The notes under the pieces: generated by a model
The model's database searches: none
The model's input: only the letters and a program-made list of their open reading frames with translations
Told to the model about the DNA's origin: nothing
Shown here: in pieces, positions 33,843 to 47,068 of the stretch
How the letters are laid out: each line of letters starts with the position of its first letter
Numbering within the stretch: position 1 is the stretch's first letter
NCBI GenBank assembly: GCA_963920765.1
Contig: OY987248.1
Location: 4,746,539-4,810,538 of the forward strand
Length of the DNA stretch: 64,000 nt
Origin: Ulota crispa
Lineage: Eukaryota > Streptophyta > Bryopsida > Orthotrichales > Orthotrichaceae
Reading direction: 5' to 3'
Made by a program: the position numbers and the translations under genes

Positions 33843-35510
33843 AAATCAAAAGCAAGTGGGAAGCATCTCATTGCTTTAGAGCATTTGCTATGCACATGGT
33901 ATACAGGCTTGTTATGCAAAATATGATGTTTTAAAAGTAAATAAATAGTAATATGAAAATAGCTTTTTTTTTGAAAGGCACTGAAATATTTGTAGTGAAA
34001 ACACAAGTAAATTTGGATTTGAATGTTGGTTAATTTAAATACATCTCATTATATGTCAGCTAATTTTCAATGAAATGAGAGAGCTTTCCAAATCAAGCCC
34101 ATAAAAAGAAAAGTTCGCCAAAGGCATGGCACAATTGGTGTACTTTGCAGTGCTTTTAGTTGGAATTTCTTTTTGTGATGCTTGATTTTATGGACTTCCT
34201 ACTCTTTTTGGAAGTGAGCTAACATATGATGGGATGTTTCTATACCAACCAATGTCCAAATTCATTTTTTCTGTATATATTGATAATAAGATTTTCAATG
34301 CCCTTTCTATAACAGTATTTTGTATTATAATTTATTGTCAATACAAAAATCGGGATTAGTGTGCTAGCCCTATTTACCTGGTGCAATGACCAACCCACTA
34401 GTAATGAGACCTTGCAAACTTATGTATGGGAATATATTTCTCAAAAACCTTACCTAAATATTAACTTTGGCTACCTTGACTTCTAAAAATGTTACACCAA
34501 GTTCAAACGGCCCGGTTTTGACAAAAAATAATAATAATAATCTATGTATAAAAATGTCACTCAATTGTGGTAGCTTAGGAAGGGGATCTTCAACTAAACT
34601 CAATGTTGGCCTTCCAGTACACTTATATGCTACATCAAAATCTTCCATGCCTGCTGCAAATGGCAATGTGCACATAAGAAGTACTTCCAAATTGATTCCT
34701 CATGTGATTGTTTCTTTAGTATGATTGGTCAACTTAAAGTACTTGCTTCTTGTTTGTTGTGTGATTCTTGGGGTTGACCCACTAAGACCTAAAACATTGT
34801 TTAAGAATTAACTTTAAAAGTTTGGGTAGAAATGGATTTTTATTTTTTGCTTTACCAGCATCACTGCTTACTATCCCCTGAAAAAGGCCAACCACCCGAC
34901 TCAATTAACATTCATACATGGAAAAATTTAAATTATAAAAAAAAAACCAGACTGAAAAGGGCCAATGACCCATCTCTAGTGCCGTTGATATCCAATAAAA
35001 ATAAGTAAATTCCTTATTGTTGATTGTGATCACGAGAACAATCTTGGCAACTCAATGTTCTGGGATACAAAATACGTATACAAATATGGATATAGAATAC
35101 AAGTACAGAATACAAATTAAAAATATAAAAACAAATACATGTACAAAACTTGGAGACAGCAAACAAATTAAAATTATCCCATATTCTTTGGAAACTAAAG
35201 TGATGTCACACAACTACAAGTACAGGGTGGGTGATTATCATTTTGAAATACTTGTCTCATTTTTTGAGCCAATGATAAAGTGACACATGTACCCCTTCTT
35301 TTCTTTGGAAAAGTTTAACCACCAATAGCTACATGACATGAGTACCCCATCAATTTTTCATGTGCGACATTTAAAAGAGACAGTAAGTGAGACTAGCGAC
35401 TCACTATCCACTCACTATCCACTCAAAAGACACATTCTAGAGTAACTGTTGCTCAACCTATGAAATAACAAAAACAAGTCCGTGATAAGACCAATCCATG
35501 GAAGCTTGAT
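33843..35510. other. AT-rich intergenic DNA, nothing recognised
   Basis: No family match or convincing gene. A pair of opposite 78-85-codon frames (34454-34724) has no recognisable features. 35060-35140 is a simple 'aatacaaatacag'-like tract. Confidence 0.45.
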
Positions 35511-36438
35511 TTAACTTAGGCTTAGCCATAGGACCTTTATTCAAAATTGTCATTTTTATGGCAAAGAGTACAAAATTTTGAAAGTTGGTCTTTTTGCGTA
35601 TCTAACTATAGGATCTTGTAAAAGATTAGTAAAAGAACATGGAAAAAAAATTCAAAAACTTTGACCACACAAATTGTAAGATATTTATGTTTAAAGTGTA
35701 AAAAAACAAACTTTTTTGCACCTTGCATCAGTTGCATGATTAGATCATTTGACTTTGAACTTTTTTAGCTTAAAATTTTGCACCCCAAAGTTTTGAGGTT
35801 TATTTTATTATATTGGAAAACTAAGTTGAGAATCATTGAAAAAAATCCAAACAAAAAATACTTAATTTTCATACGTAAAAAAAACATTAGGTAGAAGAAG
35901 GTGTGAGATTGAACAAAAACTTAAATTCTTAATAACCTTGCAATGGAATTGAAACGCAATAATCCCAATGGTGAGATTGTTTTGGAAAGCAAACTTCATC
36001 CTTCCCAATAGTTTTTTTGGAAAAATGTTAAAGTTGCTTTAAAAATTGAAGCTTACAAGTTATTTTTTCAAGAAGATGCTTGAATTGCTCAAAAAATAAG
36101 ATTGTCCATAACTTTCTCATGACTAGTCCAAATGGAATGAATCAAAGCTTCAGATATAGGCAAAACTATATACTATGAGAAAAACAAAAACAAAACAAAC
36201 AAAAAAATAAGGTTTTGTAAAAAATCATTGTTACTAGATCTCCATAAATTTTTGCTTATATGGGCATAACTTTTGCTCTTGGGCATAGATTGGAATAAAA
36301 ATTATGTTCCCCAAAGCTAATGTGTTTTTGGTTATCTTCAAAAAAAGTTTCAAAAAATCAAGACAAAAGTTGAGACCGTAGGTACCTGCCCAAAATCTTA
36401 TTTATCCCTTGAGGGGACAACAGGGCTTCAAGGGTTAA
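35511..36438. mobile_element. Diverged TTAA-family A2 element
   Basis: Right end CAGGGCTTCAAGGG-TTAA with the A2 right-arm block 'aaaagtttcaaaaaatcaag'. The proposed left TTAA at 35511 gives 928 bp, the usual A2 length. The internal 'actataggatcttgt' matches the A2 left arm. The left terminal motif itself is poor. Confidence 0.6.
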
Positions 36439-36537
36439 AAGTCTTGGTATGTGAAGACCAAAATTCCAATGCCAAGGTTTGCAATTATTGTATTAAGCTT
36501 AAGCTTAATAATCACACTTGCCAGCGGAAGGAGCATA

Positions 36538-36864
36538 AGGTAGCAGGTTCTAAAATGGAGCATTCAAGGGTTGAAATTGAAATTTGGGAGGTGAAACTTC
36601 TTGAAATATTTTTTAGTTAATTTTCCTTAAAAGACAAGAGGAATTGGCATCTAACCCAAGATATTTCATAATTTTTGGAATTTTGTGGACTTAGTTATGA
36701 AATTTTGAAGTGGAAAGACCATAAATGCTCTAAAGTGGTTCACCTCCTCAAATATACATCACCTATATATTGTTGCAAGGCTATGAAAATAACATGTACA
36801 AGTTGAGTACATTTGAAGAAGTGCATCGTTTTAGAGGAGTGCACCATTTTAGAACCTCCTACCT
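36538..36864. mobile_element. Family H element, GGAGG subgroup
   Basis: Ends are AGGTAGCAGGTTCTAAAATG and AGAACCTCCTACCT, TA flanks. The interior ('gacaagaggaattggcatct') matches the other subgroup members. Confidence 0.8.
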
Positions 36865-37066
36865 TACCAGTTTTCACAAATGTAACTAAAATATAGGAGT
36901 AGTTCTACCCAAAAAAGTGATAAAAATCTAGGTACAAAAAAGAGAATTCCACAATGCTGAATTTTGTATTTTAAGCAATTGTGTTTCAAAGCCAAACTTG
37001 AGCAAAACATTAGAATCAGATATGAGTTACCGCATGGGTTCTTTGAAGGACGGAAAACTGCGTCTA

Positions 37067-37476
37067 AGGTAGTACGCTCAAAAACCGCCCATCTAAGGGC
37101 TCATCCCTCTTTTTCATGGTCTTCCGGGGATGGAAGGATTTGTAGTTCATTTTTCAGACAAAGAGAAATAGATGCTCAATGCAACATAAGTCGTTTCATA
37201 TTTTTTGAAATATTTTTGAGTTACTTATAAATTCTCAAAGTGCATGTGTCGTAAGTATCTATAATTAACCTTAAACTTTTCAAGAACCGTTCACTTGTAA
37301 GTTGTGAAGAGATTTGAAGAAGCAAGGAGAATGATTGGCTCTTGTAATTAAAAACAAATTTTTTTCCATACATTCAATGAATTGTAAGAGGTTGATGTAA
37401 GAACCACCAAAGCACCATTTCACAACAAACTACTGGATGGTTTGAAATGAGCGAACGGTTTTCGGGCGTACTACCT
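37067..37476. mobile_element. Family H element
   Basis: Ends are AGGTAGTACGCTCAAAAACC and GGGCGTACTACCT, TA flanks. It contains 'gggctcatccctctttttca' and 'gttgtgaagagatttgaag', shared in inverse with 7595-7982. Confidence 0.75.
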
Positions 37477-38789
37477 TACACAAGTATAGGTTTAAGATCT
37501 GCAGTTTTGGGTTTGGAGTTTAGAGCATAAACTGTCATCTCTCTAATTAACAATTGGGCATTTGATGTCAAACGCCTACTGTAACAGTAAAGTTGTGAAT
37601 ATGTGTACAAGATGAAAAAAAAATTCCTTCGAAAATTTTTCTTTCAACAAAACATTGTGATTCTATGCCATTTTGAAGCATGAAATATCATGACTCAAGA
37701 GGTCGTTAGACATTGCATTCCCATACTATAGCAAATACCTACAAAATTTGGGCGCGACGATTCTGGTTGGAGCAAATGGAAATTTTAGAAGTCTATCAAT
37801 TCAAAACATCAACATGGATGGATATTGCGCTTTTTTTTTAAGGCAAGAAAAGTGTAAAGTTGCACCAACTGAATATAAATTGGTTATACATAGACACAAA
37901 ATGCAAGTATTTGTGATCAAATTTTGGCTTAGGAAAAAAAATGCAAGAAATTTCTAAATATGGTTCTTTCCAAAGAAGGTGAATTTGTGTGATGTTTAAT
38001 AGCTAATGTTGCTTGTAGAAATTGTGATTATACTAACTCAAGGTTCTAGATGTAAAAATCCTCAAATATGTTATTCAATCCTAATTATTAGTCAAATAGA
38101 TGGATTGTCTCTCTTCATTCTTTCCCAGCTGTGAAGGTCCAAAGGCTAAGAGGGTTTGCGTCCCCAATACCGCCATTTGGCGGTTTAATAGATGAAATGC
38201 GTAAAAAATGAGTGTATAAGTATACTTTGTTCCCTTATGTACAAAAGTGCGGTGTCCACTCAAAGTCAAAAGCGTCCTCTACAAGAGCACAAGCTTCACT
38301 CTCTTTCACGGCTTTGTGGAATGTTTTCCACAAATCTACGCTCATGTGCAACATTGCTAAATATGTTGCGCGCAGCTCTGCTTCACCACCATTCTTTCCC
38401 ACCCATGCGGGTCATTTGAACAAAGTCTCATCTCATCATGGTCAAATAGACATGTTGTCCTTTTTCTCCATATTAGCAATCTCATGAGTCTAAATCGCTC
38501 TTGCCATTTTAACACACTAGATTCAAATTTGGATTCTAGCCTACAAGTTTTCAATATGAACTAATACGAAGTAACACGTATCTAAAGCAAAATTTTGCTT
38601 TTATGTTTTCTCTTCCTTCACTAATAGTATTTGATCTTTCACCATTTTTGCCTTGCACATTTTACAACAAAAAGATGGTTTTGTTATTAATAAAAGCAAT
38701 AAGTAATAAATTAATATATAAATTTCCATGCAAAAAAAATGACTCTCAAGGATGATTTGTCCTTATGAATAGTCTATGCATTTAGTTCT
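37477..38789. other. Intergenic DNA, nothing recognised
   Basis: 38100-38480 has somewhat higher GC and overlapping frames of 62-91 codons on both strands, none recognisable. Confidence 0.45.
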
Positions 38790-39656
38790 TTAACTCCTAA
38801 AGGACCAGTGTCCCTTTGGGGGACAAAAGGGAATTTGGGCATGTACCTTTGGATAATCTACTTTGTGTGAATTTTTGAAGCTTTTATAAAAGGTGGGGAA
38901 TTCAAAGATCTATGCAGGCATCTAATCTTGCATCTAAATTTTTCTTCATCCTAACATTTGACAAAGAAGTTATGCAAGAAATTATTGTAACTAGGGGAGG
39001 AGGGCACTTTGGGCAGCCCAAAAAATTTCTTTAATTTTTAAAATTAAAATAAAAACTTGGAATTGGTTCTTTAGATTTTTTTTTACAAGGGAAGCTTTGA
39101 ATTATTCAATTTCAATCAATGAGATGAAAGTTATGAGGAGTTTTTTTGCTTGTGGGGAGTTTTGGATTCTCTGCTCTAAAACAAACTTTGAAGTCCTTTA
39201 TTTTACTCAATTTTCAATATTTTGGAAAAATAAAATAAACCAAAGGAAGTAGATTGCTTATCCCAACATTGTAACCGTTGGGATTTGCATTTTTCATTTC
39301 AAATAATTAAGCTCTTAACAATTTAGTGTCTTGACTCATTCTCTTCTTCTTTTTACTTACTATATTTTTCATGTGTGTTGAATAGTTCCAATTGATTTGA
39401 AAATTCTTTTGCATTCACCTAACTTGATCTCCTACATGGAAAAATAAAAGCACAATTTTGGGTAGAGCAATTTTGTTTCATGTAGGAGTATTCAAAGGCT
39501 TTTGAAATTTAATGGCAACAAGGAAAAATGCCTTTTCCTTTCACTTCAAATGTAAATATCTCCCTCCTCTTCATCTAGAAGGACCTGTTTTTGTCCCAAA
39601 AAAAAAATCTACCTTCTTACTCATACCCTAGAAGTGGTAGTTTTTAGTGATTTTTG

Positions 39657-39689
<33 letters not shown>

Positions 39690-39707
39690 TGGTCCTTTAG
39701 GGGTTAA
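38790..39707. mobile_element. TTAA-family A2 element, reverse orientation
   Basis: TTAA-CTCCTAAAGGACCAG to CTTGGTCCTTTAGGGG-TTAA; 918 bp. A 29-base A run (39659-39687) stands where sibling copies have about eight A/T bases. Confidence 0.85.
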
Positions 39708-39992
39708 GATGACGTACTTTTACTTATTTTTTTCTTCAATTTTTGATTTCCACTGTCAATTATGAGAAGTATTGAGCCTCATTTATTTATATGGAAAGTT
39801 CTACCAACTATTCATTGTCCAAGTCCATGAATTCATTTATCTCAAGCGTGCATAATATAGATGCTACCAGATTTTTGGGTTTTATGGACACAACTTTCGT
39901 GCATCTTGACTAAATATCACTTGCCCTGGACACTTTGTAGGCAGTATTATTTGGGAATTGACATGTGCACACCGGGGTTGATATATGCACAG

Positions 39993-41199
39993 AACGCCAT
40001 ATTCATGAAATTGGAATTCCCAAGTTGTACTTCACCTTAAACTCAGTGTTTCTCTTTAAACCATTTAAACTTCAGATTTGAAGGTATTAAATTTAGTTTG
40101 AGGCATTGAGATTTTGTCCCTTGCAAATATCTCCTCTCAAGTGAGGGCACGTGTATAAAAAAAAAACAATATTGAAACCTAGAGCTCGGTTTAAGGTGGT
40201 TACCTTAACCCCTAAAGGACCAAGCCCTTTTTTTTTGCCAAAACTACTAAAAACTGCCACTTCTAGGAGGTTTAGAAAAAAACAGATATTATGTTTTGTT
40301 TTTGGGAAATCCAACCGTAGGATCTTGCCCCACACTAGAAGAGGTACTTGTGGAAAAAAAATCAGCTCATTCCAAATGGAGAGGAGTGAGATATTTACAT
40401 CAAAAGTGAAAAAAAAGTTTTTTTCCATGCTGCCCAAAAATTTTAGAAGCCTTTGACCACTCTTATAACAAAAAATTTGCTCTACCCAAAGTTGGGCTTT
40501 ATTTTTTCCATGTAGGAGATCAAGTTAGGTATGAGTAGGAGAAATTTCAAATCAATTGGAACTACACAACACATGGGAAAAAATAGTATGTAAAAAGAAG
40601 TAGAGAATGAGTCAAAACACTAAATTGTAAAGAATTTAATTATGGAAATGAAAAATGCAAATCCGAATGGTGATAATGTTGTGATAAAACAATCTACTTC
40701 CTTAGGTGTAGTTTTTTTTCCAAAATATTGAAAATTGAGTAAAATAAAGGACTTCAAAGTTTATTTTAGAGTAGAGAATCCATAATTGCTAGCAAATAAA
40801 AACTCCTCATAACTTTCATGTTATTGATTGAGATTGAATGTTTCAAAGCTTCTCATGAGTAAAAAAATCTAAAGAACCATTTCCAAATTTTTATTTTAAA
40901 AAAACATGATTTTTAAAGAAGTTTTTGGGCTTCCTGGACGGGTAATCCTCCCCACTTTTTTTGAATTTCATGCATAACTTCTTTGTCAAATGTTGGAATG
41001 AAGAAGAAATTAGATGCCCACGTAGATTTTTGAATTCTCCACCTTCAATAAAAGTTTTAGAAAATCACACAAAATAGTTTAGCCATAGGTACATGCCCAA
41101 AGTCCAACTTGTCCCCCAAAGGGACAACGGTCCTTTAGGGGTTAAACCTTGTTTATTCACAAAATAGGTGTTTCTTCCCAATTTAATGAATATGGCGTT
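39993..41199. mobile_element. Family C element nested in I and split by A2
   Basis: Left end AACGCCATATTCATGAAATT and right end AATTTAATGAATATGGCGTT, flanked by ACAG on both sides (39989-39992 and 41200-41203). The A2 element at 40205-41145 is inserted in it at a TTAA. Confidence 0.85.
40205..41145. mobile_element. TTAA-family A2 element inserted in a C element
   Basis: TTAA-CCCCTAAAGGACCAAG to CGGTCCTTTAGGGG-TTAA; 941 bp. The uninterrupted sibling site at 43460-43463 has one TTAA where this copy is flanked by two, so TTAA is the duplicated target. Overlapping frames of about 100 codons (40093-40456) are repeat-internal. Confidence 0.92.
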
Positions 41200-41563
41200 A
41201 CAGCATTTTGGGGGTATATTATAGGTTTTTACCATCAAAAAGTTGAATTTGAGAATTTGAATTCAAATTTTGAGTTAGAGACCATGATTTGGTCTAGAAC
41301 CACACAAAAAGTTGCAATTAAAGAACATCCAATGAAAAAGTTTATCCTTTTTTACAAACAAAAGTAAAGATAACACTTTCCCCCCTAGCTAAGCTTTTGC
41401 ATTGGGCGTTGTTCAATCACAACATTTTTTATGGTTCTAGACTAAATTATGGTCTTTAAAAACAATTCTAAATTCTAAATTCTCAAATTTAGCTTTATGA
41501 TGGTAGAAATCTAAAATTTACACCTATGGTGTGCATATACCTTGTGTGCACATATCAATTCCC

Positions 41564-42721
41564 TATTATTTTTGAATCTCACCTTTCCAAAATGCCAAAA
41601 CAATGATGCAACTTTACACTTGAGAGTTAATATACATTAATGCTTTTTAGTGTTTTTCTATACACATTTCATCAACCTAGACTTTGAATCATGATTCTTT
41701 TATCTTTAATTTTAAATAATTTTTGCAATATTATTTCTTTCTTCTCTAATCTGATCTATCTGATCTAGTTGACAAATTCCAATATTTATTGTAACCTCTT
41801 CATAACATTCTCTTCCTGTAATTTAGTGTGACTTAGTGTGACATGTGTTGTATGTTTAACTATTCTCACCACAAGTTTAATTCTTGTAATGCATATTCAT
41901 TTATACAATTCATTCAACTCCCACATCAACCTTTTAATGCAAGCAACTTCATTTGCATCATTCTACCAGTTCTCACCAATTTGATCTTGTTTTCAATGAG
42001 TTTATTTGACATACTCTATGTTATGAAACCTTAGTTCTTCGTGATATCAATCATTAGAATAGAATATGAAATCAATCCAGTTAAATGAGTTTTAGCATAT
42101 ATAACTTCTAATCATGTGGCATTATAGATCTTTAAAATTAAATAAAAATTAAATCATTTTGTAACCTGCAAACCTTGATTATTGTGTATTCCAAAACACT
42201 CAAGCACTTATGCACTCAATAATCGAATTAAACAATTTTTTACAAAAGAAGCCTATTCATTATGACATACACTTCTAATGGTGTTGTGGAAAGCATCAAA
42301 CTCCTTATGCTTTTTATCTATCCAAATAAAAACAAAAAACCCTTCACGGTCATATTCAAACATTATAAACTTCTAATATTCACTAGTTTTAAACTCTAAT
42401 TTAACTCAACACACTAATTTATATATATTTTAAAATATGGATAGCAACACGAAGACCATCCTTTCGAAAAATAGGAGTTTCAAGATCAAAATTAGTCTTA
42501 ATCGTCAGACAACTCTTGTTTTCTTATAAAATGTTGAATGAAATCTCACATTTGGATGAAAACTACACAACAAATAGATGAACACACAATTCGTCATCAA
42601 AACCGCACTTGAAGTCTTGAATGTATCCATATGTGACTTCTCCATAATGTTATTTTTGTTGTTTCAGCACTCTTTGAAGGGGGTCTGAAGTAATGCAGCA
42701 AATTTATGAAAAAATGAGCTA
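41564..42721. other. AT-rich intergenic DNA, nothing recognised
   Basis: No feature supported. Confidence 0.45.
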
Positions 42722-43051
42722 ACGTAAGAGGCTCAAATTCGGAGCAAGCTCAAATTTGGAGCACCTCCTCAAATGTACTCATTCTGTACATCTTGTTTTT
42801 CATAGTAGCCCTTCAACAATGTACAACTCATGTACATTTGAGGAGGTGCTCCATTTTAGAACCTTATGGCCTTTCCACTTCAAATATTCATAACTAATTC
42901 CACAAAGTTCCAAAAAATATGAAACAACTTGGGTTAGATGCACATTCTTCTTGTCTTTCAAGGAAAGTTTACCAAAAATCATTTCAAGGAGTTTCACCTA
43001 CCCAAAATTTAGTTTCAGTCCTTAGATGCTCCATTTATGAGCCTCCTACCT
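42722..43051. mobile_element. Family H element, GGAGG subgroup
   Basis: Left end is slightly altered (ACGTAAGAGGCTC) and right end is GAGCCTCCTACCT, TA flanks. The interior is nearly the same as 16841-17174. Confidence 0.8.
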
Positions 43052-43097
43052 TACTCATTCTATACCTTGATTTTCAAGGCAAATATGTAAATCTAAA

Positions 43098-43575
43098 TCT
43101 ATTATTGCTTTCAAAATCTACTTCTACAATTTTTTCAAATAGATTTTTAATGTGGATTTTCTCTAAGCTGTAGTGTATTTGAGGCTCATCTTCAAGATCT
43201 ATTAACACTAGAAAACTCTAGACTGTAGTGGACACCCTTATACAAAATCTTGAATAGAAAAATCATCAACATTCATTTCAAAATCAGATTTTTAATGTTG
43301 AAAATAAACTTCAAAACAAACTTTCATTGAAAAAATAAAAAATAAAAATAGTGATTTGATAAAGTTTTATTCATACAGCCATAATTCATTAAATTAGGAA
43401 AACTGAATCCCCAAGTTGTACTTCACCTTAAACTTAGAGCTTGGTTTAAGGTGGTCACCTTAAACTTAGTTCATTCCCAAAATCAAGATTTTTTCCTAAA
43501 TTAACAAAGGTGACATTTCATCTTCAAAGTTTTATAAACACCTAAATTAAGGTTGCCTGGGCATTTCGGGGTTAA
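43098..43575. mobile_element. TTAA-family B element, reverse, truncated at its inner end
   Basis: The sequence is the reverse complement of the left half of 25314-25963 and 31365-32013, ending CCTGGGCATTTCGGGG-TTAA. A C element interrupts it at 43375-43517. The missing half would lie toward the H element. Confidence 0.8.
43375..43517. mobile_element. Short family C element nested in B
   Basis: Interior AATTCATTAAATTAGG to CCTAAATTAACAAAGGTG, flanked by TCAT (or TTCAT) on both sides. The B copy at 31365-32013 has the same site with a single TCAT (ATGA on its strand), confirming the duplication. Confidence 0.8.
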
Positions 43576-44224
43576 ACATCAAAACAATTTTTAATATTTT
43601 GACTTTCCCTCCTAACAACGTACGGAGTAAAAACTTAGGAGTCTAGTTTAGAGACCAATGAGAGGCAAAGATCGGGACCTACTTGTATTCCAAGACGGCC
43701 TCAACTGGCCATTACTCACACTGTCATGTGGGCTGAGGTCTGAACCCTTGAACTGACTCTTGGTTTACTAGAGAGACCACCATTCTGACCAAAGCTGTGA
43801 AGCTTGCTCTGCACCCAGCTTTCAGGCTACAGTAGGTTACAACTGCCCTACTCCTACAGCAAAAAACTTTCAAAAACACCCACAAGGCAGCGTTCAGTGA
43901 GAATTTTTTTAGCTTCACCGACCACCAAAATCTGGCATTTTCCATTTTCAACCGGATTTTCAAGGGCATGGTCCGGTTATTTTCTATAAAGTACCTACAT
44001 CAATATTATTATTAGTTTCTAAAAAAATTGACCAGATTTTATCCTAATTCAAGTTTCAAACGATTTTTTTGTAATTTCAACCGGCCCACTGCCTCTCTCT
44101 AGAAGATCTTCTGACTCTGAGTCCTCAATTTGCAAGTAGCCCTTCACTTCAAACAGATAAAAAACTAATGCGTTTTTGAAGTTTCCAAGGGCAACAATGA
44201 AGTAAAATTTCTCTGCAAGTAAGC
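43576..44224. other. Intergenic DNA, nothing recognised
   Basis: Slightly higher GC at 43640-43980; frames of 61-81 codons only. Confidence 0.4.
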
Positions 44225-45124
44225 TTAACCCTTTAGAGACCACCGAACCATATTTTGGTTCCGGAGAGTGGTTTTTGGCCTATAGGGTAAAATAGCTCAA
44301 CAATTTGGAAATTGGTCTTGAAGAATGCTTGTGATCACAAGAATTTTGCATCCAATCCAAAAAATAACAATGGAATCGGGTATTTGAGTTGATAAATAAT
44401 GGTGTTTATATGGCAAGGCTTCAAAATACATATCCATATTTGGTCAAAGATGGATCAAAGCAGCAATATTATACATCAAACATCCAAGAGGAATGTCAAA
44501 TTTCAATTGTGTTGTCCTAAAAAATTTCAAATCGCTCAAGAAATACACTTGTATAGTTTCTCTATACGGTAATAGTATAATTGTAATATTTGAAGATCTA
44601 CTATAACGATGCTATCACTTTGTTGTCCTACATTTAAGGCCAATTTGTTATTTTTTCACCAATTGGATTTTTAATAGCATTTATCAAGTTTCTTGTAAAA
44701 CTATTTTTGGGTAGCAAAGAAAGTGGGATTTTTGACCCTTTTTGTCCACTTAGCTACACCTTGCAATTGCTATTTTTATTTATTTTGTGTGAAACTAGTC
44801 TCATTGGAAAGGTGGGAAACCCTACTTTCTAGACATATAAGGCTCTTCTCAAGCAAAGCTTGTATGAAGCAGTAAGATCCAAAACCACACAAACATGAAA
44901 ACTACAAATGTCATGCCTTTAACTCACTCAACTATTATAATATTTCACCTCCAATGGTAGATCTAGTTGAGATTTTAATGCTTTATTGTAAACAAGGTGT
45001 ACTTCCCATTTGTGCAGTTGGATTATTGAAATTGGGTCCACATTTGATTAAACCACACATCCAAGTTTACTACCCTAGTCTCTAATGGATTTTGTGAAAA
45101 TATGTGTGGTCTTTAAAGGGTTAA
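44225..45124. mobile_element. TTAA-family E element
   Basis: TTAA-CCCTTTAGAGACCAC at the left and GTGGTCTTTAAAGGG-TTAA at the right; 900 bp. Unique interior in this window. Confidence 0.8.
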
Positions 45125-45730
45125 TGCAACTAAAGCTCCACACTATGAGAGTCTATACGTATGGGACAGACCTAAACTGAACCATACAGTTGCAGAAGCA
45201 GATTCTGTTGGAATTACATTACTCTTTGGTAATCATATTATTGTAGGTTGAGAGCAAATTTGGCAGGTCTCTACCAAATTGATTATTTTTTGAGAAAAAA
45301 TCAATTTGGCATTTCATTTTGTAATTAAACAAGATTAGGCACTTTCAAAAAAAGTTGTTATTATTTGGCATTCAACCAATTTTTTTGGTAGAATTAAGCG
45401 TTATTCTAAGCATCTTCCACCTTCTAAAATTAGTCATTGATTTAAAATTTACTATAGATTGAGCCCTCTTGGAATCAACCTTGACCTTCCATTGTTAGTT
45501 AAGCTTAATGGCATTTATAATATTTGGCATTTCAAATTTTTGAATTGTTTGACATTGGGTACTTTTGAAGAATAATTAGGCAAAATTTTGGGGAATTATT
45601 TTATGCCAAACATGCTCTCAACCTACAATAGCTCAAAACCTACGGAGTTTGAAGTATGTAAACTACTAGATAAAAACCTAGCAAAAAAATTTCAAAAAAT
45701 TTCAAAAAACTAATGATGTTATATTACAAG
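45125..45730. other. Intergenic DNA, nothing recognised
   Basis: Contains an inverted pair 'gtaggttgagagcaaatttg' (45245) and 'catgctctcaacctac' (45610), which might mark a further element of about 380 bp. Not classified. Confidence 0.4.
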
Positions 45731-45954
45731 TTAACCCTTAAACTTCCCTAGAGCGTAGTAGATATGCTACCGTAAAATTGGCATTTACTATCATCAAAAA
45801 GTTGTAATTTGGAATCTCAAATAGCTCACTAGAATTGCATTGATTTATATTCCAATTTCTTTGTTGACCTTAAATATATGGACCATTTCAAATACAAGAA
45901 AAGTACCTTGCATTGTATTGGTCATAGCAGCATGCTCAAATGCTTAAGGGTTAA
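45731..45954. mobile_element. TTAA-family F element, complete 224-bp MITE
   Basis: TTAA-CCCTTAAACTTCCC to GCTCAAATGCTTAAGGG-TTAA. It is homologous to the interrupted copy at 19974-20658 and is the shortest complete TTAA element here. Confidence 0.8.
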
Positions 45955-46344
45955 ATATAGATAAATTGTAGAAAATAATTAGTGCACGCACGTGAAAAAT
46001 GAGTTAAAAATGAGAAATTACTTCTAAAACTTAAAATCTCATTTTCGTGGTTGGGTGGCTAACTAGCTACCCTCTCATATCTTTTATTCTCAAGAGGTTC
46101 CACGTCACTTTTGTGTCATTATGCTCACAAAATTGAAAATGCACAATTTGCAAATAAATGGACTATTTGAAAAACAAACTTAAAATTTGTTTTTGATAAA
46201 TATGTTGATGAATGTTGCATTTTTTCTATTGTCATGAACAGTTAGCTAGTGAAAGGGAAACAAAAGATGATATTTGAAAAAGAAACAAAAGATGGCATTT
46301 GAAAGAGAAAAAGAAAAAAAGCCTTCACTTTTTCAATAATAGTT

Positions 46345-47068
46345 GTCTCGCCTAAAGAATCAAAGTCCCATCGGGGGACTTTCGGGGTTTTGGGCATGTA
46401 CTTATGGCTAAACTACTTTGTGTAATTTTTTGAAATTTTTATGGAAGATGGGGAATTCAAAGATCTGTGTGGGTATCTAATTTTTACCTCATTCCGATAT
46501 TCATTGAAGAAATTAAAAATGAATTTATGAGAATTTTATGGCAGGCTGCCCAAAAACTTTTTTAAAATTTACATTTTTAAAAAATAAAAATTTGAGATTA
46601 GTTCTTTAGACTTACATATATGTGGGAAGCTTTGAATCATTCAATTCTAATTGATGAGATGAAAGTTATGAGAAGTTTTAGTTTGGAGGTAGGTGTGGAG
46701 AATCTCAAAACAATGCCTACACGCAAACTAAAACTTCTAATAACTTTCATCTCATCAATTGGAATGGAATGATTCAAAGCTTCTCACATATACATAACTC
46801 TAAAGAACTAACCACAAATTTTTATTTTAAAAAAAATGCAAATTTTAAAAAAGTTTTTGGGCTGCCCGCCAAACTAAAATTCTCATAAATTCATTTTTAA
46901 CTTCTTCAATAAAAGTCGGAATGAGAAAAAATTAAATGCCCACACAAATCTTTGAAATCCCCATCTCCTATAAAAATTTCAAAAAATCATGCAAAGTAGT
47001 TTAACCATAGATACGTGCCCAAAATCCCATTTGTCCTTGAAAAGGGGACTTGGTCCTTTAGGGGCTAG
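46345..47068. mobile_element. TTAA-family A foldback element, decayed ends
   Basis: 724-bp palindrome collinear with 23409-24138, including the central 'gtaggtgtgg...cctacac' loop. The left end reads GTCT-CGCCTAAAGAATC and the right CCTTTAGGGG-CTAG, so the TTAA flanks are lost. Confidence 0.8.

Larger units (their letters stand above)
39953..41563. mobile_element. Mutator-like family I element containing two nested elements
   Basis: Left end GGGAATTGACATGTGCACAC (39953); the right end GTGTGCACATATCAATTCCC is its inverse. Flanks share TATTATTT (39945-39952 and 41564-41571). The interior matches 32513-32913. A family C element with its own duplication sits at 39993-41199. Confidence 0.75.

Noticed and set aside
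39659-39687. A29 run as a poly(A) tail of a retrotransposed copy
   Set aside because: It is inside an A2 element where sibling copies have a short A/T run, and no SINE or LINE body precedes it. Slippage is the simpler reading.
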